DNA of 64,000 nt from Rhodocytophaga aerolata (GTDB lineage: Bacteria > Bacteroidota > Bacteroidia > Cytophagales > 172606-1). Position 1 is the stretch's first letter. Each line of letters starts with the position of its first letter. This document shows, one piece after another, positions 53,721-61,130 of the stretch. The stretch is from the NCBI RefSeq assembly GCF_030503435.1, contig NZ_JAUKPO010000018.1, forward strand, positions 62,001-126,000. Direction: 5' to 3'. The position numbers were made by a program, and so were the translations under genes. The notes beneath the pieces were generated by a model, which saw only the letters and a list, made by a program, of their open reading frames with translations, searched no databases and was not told the origin of the DNA.

Positions 53721-56700
53721 ATGTCCTACTCTTTACCTAATTTTTGCAAGATGCTATTCCTAACAGCTATGCTTACTTGCATCTTCTTACAGGCACATGC
53801 CCAGGAAATTACCATCCGGGGTAATGTAACAGAAGAAGGTACTCCTTTGCCTGGAGTGAATGTGATTCTTAAAGGTACTTCCAATGGTACAGTTACAGAT
53901 GCCAATGGTGCTTATACGCTTTCAGTGCCTTCCAATGGCACTTTATCATTCTCCTACATAGGGTATGTGACCGAAGATGTAGCCATCAATGGCCGTACAA
54001 TCATTGATATAAGCCTGGCGCCGGATATTAAATCATTAAATGAAGTAGTGGTAGTAGGCTATGGCACCCAACGGAAAATAGAAACAACTGGGGCTATTGC
54101 TTCTGTAAAAGCTGCCGAAATTACCCAAACACCTGTTGTAAACGTAGCACAAGGCTTACAGGCACGGGCAGCTGGTGTACAAATCACGCAAAATTCTGCT
54201 GCTCCTGGTGGGAATATCAGTGTTCGAATCCGGGGCACAAACTCCATTAATGGAACCTCTGAACCACTCTATGTAATCGACGGAATACAAATTTCCAATG
54301 GCGGGGGAGTAAATGAGGTAAGTCCGCTTTCCAGCATCAATCCCAATGATATCGAATCGGTGGAAGTCCTGAAAGATGCATCCGCTACAGCTATCTATGG
54401 AGCCCGGGGAGCCAATGGTGTTATTCTGATTACCACCAAACGCGGCAAAGCAGGAGCCTCCAGAGTAACGTATGAAGGCTATTACGGCATTCAGCAGGCA
54501 AGCAAACAATTGGATGTATTAAATGCTACCCAATATGCCCAATTGGAAAATGAAATTTATGCAAACAACCCACCCTATACAAATCCTGCCTCTTTAGGCG
54601 AGGGTACCAACTGGCAGGATTTAATTATGCGCGATGCTTCCATACAGAACCATCAGCTGTCGGTTACCGGGGGCAGTGATAAAACACAGCTAGCTCTGTC
54701 TGCCAATTACTTCAACCAGGATGGAATTATTATTAACTCGAATTTCAAACGGTATTCTATCCGCCTGAACCTGGATCATCAGATCAATAACCGCATTAAA
54801 ATAGGCACCAGTATCGTAGGCAGTTATAACGGTAGTGACCGTATACCTACAGGTTCTGAAAGTATAGATGGGCCTGCCGTTACCGGAAGTATTGTAGGAG
54901 CAGCGCTAGGGGCCCCACCTGTATTGGTTCCTTACCGGGAAGATGGTTCTATTTTTCCTTTTGGCGAACAAGCAGGCGGTACCTACCGGGAATTAGCCAA
55001 TCCGCTTGGCTTAGCAGCGATTTTAAATAAAACGACTTATAAACGGACTCTGGCAAATATTTACAGTGACTTTTCTCTCTTGGAAGGGCTTACCTACCGG
55101 GCATCTTTCAACATTGATATCGAAAACCGCCTGTTCGACTCTTATTCGCCCAGGTCTATCTTAAGCCAGGTAGATTTAGCTTCCGGAGGAGGCAGTGCCG
55201 AAAAAACCAACAGCAATTATCTAAACCTGCTACACGAAAGCATTTTGACCTATTCCAAAACTTTTGCAGCCGTACATTCTCTGAAGTTTACCGGATTGTT
55301 TGCTACCCAGGCTAACCAATTTAACCGCAACACAATTCAGGCATCAAAATTTCCGAATGATGTTACGGGAAACGAAGCAGTACAACTAGCTATTGACCGC
55401 ACCATTAGCAGCGACCGAAGCAAAGACCGCCTGGATTCCTACATGGGCCGTATTAACTATGGTTTCCGGGATAAATATTTCTTAGACCTCACGGCCCGCT
55501 ACGACGGAGCCAGCAAGTTTGGCAAAAATCATAAATATGGCTTTTTTCCGGCTGTATCAGCTGCCTGGCGGGTGATTGAAGAAGGGTTTATGCAGAATAT
55601 CACGCTGATCAGCGACCTAAAACTACGGGCCAGTTACGGAATAACCGGAAATGCGGGAGCTATCGGGCCTTATCAGTCTCTAGCTACGGTAGCATCCAGC
55701 AGTGGCTATAGCTTGAACCACATCTATGCCAATGGTCTTAGCCCTAACCGGATACCCAATCCTGATTTGCGCTGGGAAAAATCTATTCAGACAGATATTG
55801 GATTAGACATTAGTCTGCTGAAAAACCGGCTCAGTTTTATTGTGGACGTGTACAATAAGAAAACTAATGACTTACTGTTTGTAAAAAGCCTGCCCTTATC
55901 TTCGGGCTATGGAACCATTACAGGTAACTTTGCCGAAATTCAAAACCGGGGGATAGAACTATCTGCAGATGCCCGCATTCTGGATGGAGCATTTAAATGG
56001 AGTGTAAATGGCAACTTTACGGTTAACCGTAATAAATTATTAGCTCTGGAAGGTGGTTTACAGGAATTTGTAGTAAATAATTATACAGTATTACAGGTAG
56101 GGCAACCCATCGGTATTTTCAAAACCTATGTAAATAATGGTATCTATCAGACAGATGAACCGATTCTGCCAGGTTCTGGTAGCCGTACCGGAGGTGCCAA
56201 AGTAGCCGACCTAAATGGCGATGGGCAAATTACCGCTGATGATCAGACCATTACTGGCAATGCCAACCCAGATTTTATTTTTGGCTTGTCTACTAACATG
56301 GCCTATAAGAATTTTGATCTGAATGCTTTCTTCTCCGGCGTTCAAGGCAATGAAATTTATAACTTGGCCCGTTACACATTTGAAAATCCCTTAGGGCAAC
56401 GGAATATGTTTGCCGGAGCCGCCAACCGCTGGTCGCCTACCAACCCTACCAACGATTTTGTAAGTGGATTCCAGGGAGGTCGCTTGCCTATTTCCGACCG
56501 CTTTATGGAAGATGGTTCGTATATCCGTTTAAAGAATATTACCCTTGGTTATACGCTTCCTAAAATCAAGTTTGTTTATAATGCCCGTATTTATGTGAGT
56601 GCCAATAACTTATTCACCATTACTAACTACACTGGTTTTGATCCGGAAGTAAATACTTTTGGCAATACCAATACCCGAATTGGGGTGGACAATGGCGTGT

Positions 56701-56747
56701 ATCCGCTGGCTAAATCGTATATAGGTGGTGTTCAACTTACCTTCTAA
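53721..56747 (+). CDS. SusC/RagA TonB-dependent receptor (locus 3)
   Basis: A 1008-residue receptor with a signal peptide (ending near QAHAQ), regulatory-like domain from about residue 29 (RGNVTEEGTPLPGVNVILKG), NEVVVVGYGTQRK near 106, plug signature DASATAIYGARGANGVI and a C-terminal barrel ending YIGGVQLTF. There is no STN domain. It is closer in the plug region to the SusC at 36463 than to the STN-bearing SusC at 6838. It pairs with the SusD encoded 17 bp downstream. Confidence 0.95.
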   Translation: MSYSLPNFCKMLFLTAMLTCIFLQAHAQEITIRGNVTEEGTPLPGVNVILKGTSNGTVTDANGAYTLSVPSNGTLSFSYIGYVTEDVAINGRTIIDISLAPDIKSLNEVVVVGYGTQRKIETTGAIASVKAAEITQTPVVNVAQGLQARAAGVQITQNSAAPGGNISVRIRGTNSINGTSEPLYVIDGIQISNGGGVNEVSPLSSINPNDIESVEVLKDASATAIYGARGANGVILITTKRGKAGASRVTYEGYYGIQQASKQLDVLNATQYAQLENEIYANNPPYTNPASLGEGTNWQDLIMRDASIQNHQLSVTGGSDKTQLALSANYFNQDGIIINSNFKRYSIRLNLDHQINNRIKIGTSIVGSYNGSDRIPTGSESIDGPAVTGSIVGAALGAPPVLVPYREDGSIFPFGEQAGGTYRELANPLGLAAILNKTTYKRTLANIYSDFSLLEGLTYRASFNIDIENRLFDSYSPRSILSQVDLASGGGSAEKTNSNYLNLLHESILTYSKTFAAVHSLKFTGLFATQANQFNRNTIQASKFPNDVTGNEAVQLAIDRTISSDRSKDRLDSYMGRINYGFRDKYFLDLTARYDGASKFGKNHKYGFFPAVSAAWRVIEEGFMQNITLISDLKLRASYGITGNAGAIGPYQSLATVASSSGYSLNHIYANGLSPNRIPNPDLRWEKSIQTDIGLDISLLKNRLSFIVDVYNKKTNDLLFVKSLPLSSGYGTITGNFAEIQNRGIELSADARILDGAFKWSVNGNFTVNRNKLLALEGGLQEFVVNNYTVLQVGQPIGIFKTYVNNGIYQTDEPILPGSGSRTGGAKVADLNGDGQITADDQTITGNANPDFIFGLSTNMAYKNFDLNAFFSGVQGNEIYNLARYTFENPLGQRNMFAGAANRWSPTNPTNDFVSGFQGGRLPISDRFMEDGSYIRLKNITLGYTLPKIKFVYNARIYVSANNLFTITNYTGFDPEVNTFGNTNTRIGVDNGVYPLAKSYIGGVQLTF

Positions 56748-56764
56748 CCTTCAGACATACTACT

Positions 56765-58252
56765 ATGAAAACATATATAAAATACCTATTTGCTGCCGGT
56801 GTACTAGCTTGCCTTAACGCCTGCGAACTGCAAGAAACACCTTATTCTTCCATTTATACTAATCAGTTTTACAAAACCTCTCAAGATGCCGAATCTGCCT
56901 TGCTGGCAGTATATGGTGTGGTTGGCGATTTATATGCAGGTCCGGCTCCGCTGATGATTTCTGACTTCAGTGCCGACCAGGTGTACCCCCGCCCGGTAGT
57001 AGGCCGCGACACTTATACTTTATTCTCCTACGACCCTAACTATACAGCGGTTAAAAGTTTTGGCAGGGCAAATGAGTCGCCGTATCAGATCTGGACTTCC
57101 TGTTATTCTGGTATTGAAAAAGCCAATTGGGTAATAGCCAGGGTACCAGATGTACAGATGGATGCCAACCGCAAAACCCAGATTCTGGGCGAAGCCTATT
57201 TCCTCCGGGCATTCTACTTCTGGATGCTGACCAAAAACTTTGGTGATATTGTGGTAAAAACCACCCCCAGTACATCTCAACAGGAAGCCATTGCCGAGAA
57301 AAGCACAAGAGTTCAAGCCTACCAGCAAATTTATAGTGATCTGGAACAAGCGGCTGCCAGCCTGCCTTCCTACACGCCCAGCCTGGAAAAAGGTCGTCCT
57401 TCCAAAGAAGTGGTTCTCGCCTTACATGCCAAAGCTGCTCTGTATAACGAAGATTGGTCTGTAGCTCAGCAAAAAGCACAAGAGGTAATTAGCTCTGGTA
57501 AATATGCTTTGATGCCAGATGTACTGGATGTATACAATGTAGCCAAGGAAGACGTAGCCAGGCAGGAAAATATGTGGGCATTTGAAGCAGAAAGCACTAA
57601 TCCTGGCAGAACATCCCAGATCATGGGCTTATATGGTCCCCCCAATAGCAACAGTCCTGCCTATGGCAAAACTACGTTTGGTTCCATATTCGTGTATCCT
57701 TCCTTTTATGCCTCCTTCGACCCAAAAGATAAACGTCTGCAATTGATGGATACCAATTATGTAAATGCCAAAGGAGAAATTGTGAAGCAAAAGGATGTAA
57801 CGCCTATTACGCCCAAAGGTATATTAGTTAAAAAATACCAGGACCCCAACTCTGTAGGTTCTAGTCATGCTAATAACATACCCATATTACGGTTAGCAGA
57901 TGTGTATCTGATAGCTGCCGAAGCAGAAGCCAGGCAAAGCGGACCAAGCGGCAATGCTTATACGAATATTAATACTGTTCGGCAGAGAGCAGGTCTGGAT
58001 AATTTGCCAGAAGGATTAGGTAAAGAAGAGTTTATAGAAGCTGTATTGCAGGAACGTTCCTGGGAATTGTTCAGTGAAGGCGACCGCTGGTATGACTTAA
58101 CCCGGACAAATAAATACCTGACTGTGGTACCTGCTGCAGTAAATGATGTATTTAAAACGCGGAGCCCTCAACCCAGGCACAAGTATTTCCCGATACCACA
58201 AGACGAAATCAATGCCAATCCTAAACTTACGCAAAATACAGAATGGCAGTAA
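56765..58252 (+). CDS. SusD/RagB outer-membrane lipoprotein (locus 3)
   Basis: A 495-residue lipoprotein with lipobox LNAC (cysteine at residue 20). SusD features: ILGEAYFLRAFYFWMLTKNFGD (about 139-160), RLADVYLIAAEAEARQ and INTVRQRAG, QERSWELFSEGDRWYDLTRT and the closing FPIPQDEINANPKL. It binds the ligand at the surface for the SusC encoded upstream. It is followed by a REP-like hairpin and the glycosidase-like gene. Confidence 0.95.
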   Translation: MKTYIKYLFAAGVLACLNACELQETPYSSIYTNQFYKTSQDAESALLAVYGVVGDLYAGPAPLMISDFSADQVYPRPVVGRDTYTLFSYDPNYTAVKSFGRANESPYQIWTSCYSGIEKANWVIARVPDVQMDANRKTQILGEAYFLRAFYFWMLTKNFGDIVVKTTPSTSQQEAIAEKSTRVQAYQQIYSDLEQAAASLPSYTPSLEKGRPSKEVVLALHAKAALYNEDWSVAQQKAQEVISSGKYALMPDVLDVYNVAKEDVARQENMWAFEAESTNPGRTSQIMGLYGPPNSNSPAYGKTTFGSIFVYPSFYASFDPKDKRLQLMDTNYVNAKGEIVKQKDVTPITPKGILVKKYQDPNSVGSSHANNIPILRLADVYLIAAEAEARQSGPSGNAYTNINTVRQRAGLDNLPEGLGKEEFIEAVLQERSWELFSEGDRWYDLTRTNKYLTVVPAAVNDVFKTRSPQPRHKYFPIPQDEINANPKLTQNTEWQ

Positions 58253-58267
58253 TGAATAATGGCTCTT

Positions 58268-58292
58268 GTGTCATTCTGAGGAAAGAAGAATG
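58268..58292. repeat. REP-like hairpin between susD and the glycosidase gene
   Basis: GTGTCATTCTGAGGAAAGAAGAATG contains the inverted pair CATTCT / AGAATG. The opening TGTCATTCTGAGGAA resembles a repeat I recall as common between genes of many Bacteroidota. Only one copy is visible in this window. Confidence 0.35.
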
Positions 58293-58449
58293 TTTTCATT
58301 TACTGAATAATTCACCTTCTAACATAGAAGCAATTTCTCAAAGCAAGCTTGCATCCTTCACACCCATGGGCTTGATTGTGTTGATTTTACGTACCGAAAA
58401 AGGCATTTTATTAATTCTCTTAGCGCTACTTCTTCTTATGCATATACGC

Positions 58450-61101
58450 ATGACAACCCAACTCTTCAACCAGTTGAAGCATAGAAAACAAAGGAATCAA
58501 AATCGGCTGTCAAAATATTTTCTGGCAGGTTTTATACTCGTACTGCCCCTATTCAGCCATGCCCAAAAAAAGATTACTCTGGTAAATTCATCACTTCAGC
58601 TGGAGTGGCAAAAAACAGCTGAGGGATATACACTCAATAAAGTGCAGGTACAACAGAACAATAAGAATGTTCCGCTACCTATGCCTACCGGGGAGTATAC
58701 CTTTCTATACTCCCCGGATAAACCAGATTCATTGCCTCTGTTTAACCAGGTGGATGATCATGCCAGAAATTTTCCGGAGCCTATTTACAAATACATTGTC
58801 AATACCTGGCATTCGAACCTGAAACCTGTTGCTATGAATACGGCAGGCACTGCGCACCATTTTTTTCCGTCACAAGCAAAACAGGTGGGTCATTCAGAAG
58901 TTCGGTTTATGCAAGATTCTAAAGAAGCCACTGTAGAAGCCAGTTGGGCCTTGCACCCCATGTATAAAAATGATATCCTGGTAGAAATCAACCTTACAGC
59001 CAAACAAGCGGGTTATTTTTCACTGGCCTCTCCTACCCTGGCTACTATTTCAGAAAAAGATCTCACCTGGGGAATTATTCCGGGGCATTTTCAGGGAAAA
59101 GCCTTACAAAATGATCTGGTATTAAGTTATGCTTATGGACAAGGAATTCCCAGAAAACCCATTGTAGTGCGGGAACGAACCGCCAGCACTTTAGCTCCCT
59201 TAATTAGCCAGAAGAATGGGTTTACCCTTGCCCTTATCCCGGAGCCTGGCACTGGCCGCGATCCCTGGGAGAAGGATAAAAACACCCATAACGACTGGCA
59301 ACTGGGCCTATCACTGATGAACCGCAAAGCTGAACTTACTCCTACTGCCTACTATCCGGTGCTGGGAGAAAAAAATTCGTATTTGAACGCTGGAGAAAGC
59401 CGTACGTTTAAGTTCCGCTACACTTTGCAACTGTCCGACTGGTATCTGGTATACAAGCATGCCATCAACGATGTATACCGCTTTCCAGATGTACTAGCTC
59501 TAAAACAAACCAGGCATTCTTTAACGAACCGGGTGCTGGCTATGCTGGCATATGTAAATAACGATACCACTTCCCTGTGGCGGCTGGAAAAATTCAATGG
59601 GCAGCAGATCGGAGCACAGGCCTACTTAGGGGGTGTTGTTGGTTCTGACAAAGATGCCATGAAAAATTCCGACTATGGAGCTATGTGGATGCTGGCCACG
59701 ATTTCTGGCGATTCGGTATTGCGGAAAAGCCGTTTGCCGTACGCACGAAACTTCAAGTTAGCCCAGCAGCAAAAAGAAGCCGGCTTCTTTCAGGGAGCAG
59801 CCGTTGGCCAGTATTATTTATCGAAAAGCCAGAAGTTTACTGAAGAATGGGGACCGTATGTAGAACCCATAGGCCTCACTTACTACACCATGCTGGACAT
59901 TGGGAATGTACTGCTCTTTGACCCCAATGACACTCAACTGAAAGAACGTTTAAGCTTAGGTGCGGATCGCCTGTTAAGCTGGCAGCACCCAGATGGCCAT
60001 TGGGAAGTAGCCTATGACCGAGAAACCCAAAAACCCCGCTTTACGGAACTGAAAGATGTACGTCCCACTTTTTATGGCTTACTCGTAGCTTACCGGATAC
60101 TGGGCGATAAAAAATACCTGGATGCTGCCCGCAAAGGTGCCGACTGGTTTGTAGAGAATGCTGTCCATAAAGGCCATTTTTTGGGTGTCTGTGGTGACCT
60201 GCGGTTTGTACCAGATTTTGCCACTGGCCAGAGTGTACAAGCCTTACTGGATCTGTTTGACCTCACCGGCGAAAAACGCTACAAAGAGGCTGCGCTAACA
60301 ACCGGAAGAATGTATACTGCCTCTATCTATACACATCCCATTCCTACCAGGGAAAAAAAGCTGGTAAACGGCATCGCCCGGGAAGACTGGGAGATCAGCC
60401 AGGCTGGGCTGAGCTTTGAACATGGCGGAAGTGTAGGATCAGCTAATATTCATGGACCCATCCAACTGGCAAGCCACGCTGGGATGTTTGTTCGCTTGTT
60501 TGGACTCACCAACGATTCTTTATACCTGAATATGGCAAGGGTGGGTGTTCTGGGTAGAGATGCCTTTGTGCATGAACCTACCAGTGTAGCCTCATATTAC
60601 TGGCGGGCAATGAATGCCGGAGCTGGCCCCTATCCCCATCATGCCTGGTGGCAAATCGGTTGGATCACCGATTATTTGCTATCAGAAATTTCCTTACGGT
60701 CTGGTGGCCAGGTAGAGTTTCCCAGAGGCTTTGTTACCCCGAAAGTGGGGCCTCACCAGACCTATGGTTTTGCTCCAGGAAAGGTCTTTGGCAACGAAGC
60801 TCAGCTACATCTGCCTGCTAACATGGTGCAAGTAAGTAACCCACTTGTAGATTACATGGGGGCTACTTCTACAAAGGCAGGCAAAGTATACGTGCTGCTA
60901 TTGAATAATGATAATGACATGCGGACCACCACTATTGGGTTTAATGCTCAACACTTACTCTTCCATAAGAAGGCAACGATTCAGAAAGCAAACCTCTTGA
61001 ATAACCTTGGACAGCCCGAATCAGACCTGGATACAAATGGAAACTGGACTATTCAATTGCCTCCTTATGGCTTGAAAGTAATAGAGATAGCCTACCAGTA
61101 A
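58450..61101 (+). CDS. Secreted six-hairpin-type glycosidase-like protein
   Basis: About 883 residues from ATG 58450 (an ATG at 58438 adds four). The frame extends upstream to 58243 through a hydrophobic, non-signal-like stretch and the REP-like hairpin, so I do not use it. The signal peptide is long, ending LVLPLFSHAQ. A beta-sandwich N-terminus (about 40-330) is followed by a helical toroid (about 350-760) with the pattern DVRPTFYGLLVAYRILGDKKYLDAARKGADWF, then EISQAGLSFEHGGSVGSANIHGPIQ, and a YPHHAWWQIGWITDYL helix. This fits the six-hairpin glycosidase superfamily. I cannot name the GH family. It lies directly between susD and a GH2 gene. Confidence 0.7.
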   Translation: MTTQLFNQLKHRKQRNQNRLSKYFLAGFILVLPLFSHAQKKITLVNSSLQLEWQKTAEGYTLNKVQVQQNNKNVPLPMPTGEYTFLYSPDKPDSLPLFNQVDDHARNFPEPIYKYIVNTWHSNLKPVAMNTAGTAHHFFPSQAKQVGHSEVRFMQDSKEATVEASWALHPMYKNDILVEINLTAKQAGYFSLASPTLATISEKDLTWGIIPGHFQGKALQNDLVLSYAYGQGIPRKPIVVRERTASTLAPLISQKNGFTLALIPEPGTGRDPWEKDKNTHNDWQLGLSLMNRKAELTPTAYYPVLGEKNSYLNAGESRTFKFRYTLQLSDWYLVYKHAINDVYRFPDVLALKQTRHSLTNRVLAMLAYVNNDTTSLWRLEKFNGQQIGAQAYLGGVVGSDKDAMKNSDYGAMWMLATISGDSVLRKSRLPYARNFKLAQQQKEAGFFQGAAVGQYYLSKSQKFTEEWGPYVEPIGLTYYTMLDIGNVLLFDPNDTQLKERLSLGADRLLSWQHPDGHWEVAYDRETQKPRFTELKDVRPTFYGLLVAYRILGDKKYLDAARKGADWFVENAVHKGHFLGVCGDLRFVPDFATGQSVQALLDLFDLTGEKRYKEAALTTGRMYTASIYTHPIPTREKKLVNGIAREDWEISQAGLSFEHGGSVGSANIHGPIQLASHAGMFVRLFGLTNDSLYLNMARVGVLGRDAFVHEPTSVASYYWRAMNAGAGPYPHHAWWQIGWITDYLLSEISLRSGGQVEFPRGFVTPKVGPHQTYGFAPGKVFGNEAQLHLPANMVQVSNPLVDYMGATSTKAGKVYVLLLNNDNDMRTTTIGFNAQHLLFHKKATIQKANLLNNLGQPESDLDTNGNWTIQLPPYGLKVIEIAYQ

Positions 61102-61130
61102 ATAAGTTATTAACAGTTAGAAAACTCCAC

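Noticed and set aside
58243-58449. Longer N-terminus for the toroid glycosidase
   Set aside because: The frame is open, but it crosses the REP-like hairpin and puts a non-signal stretch before the real signal peptide; the ATG at 58450 fits better.
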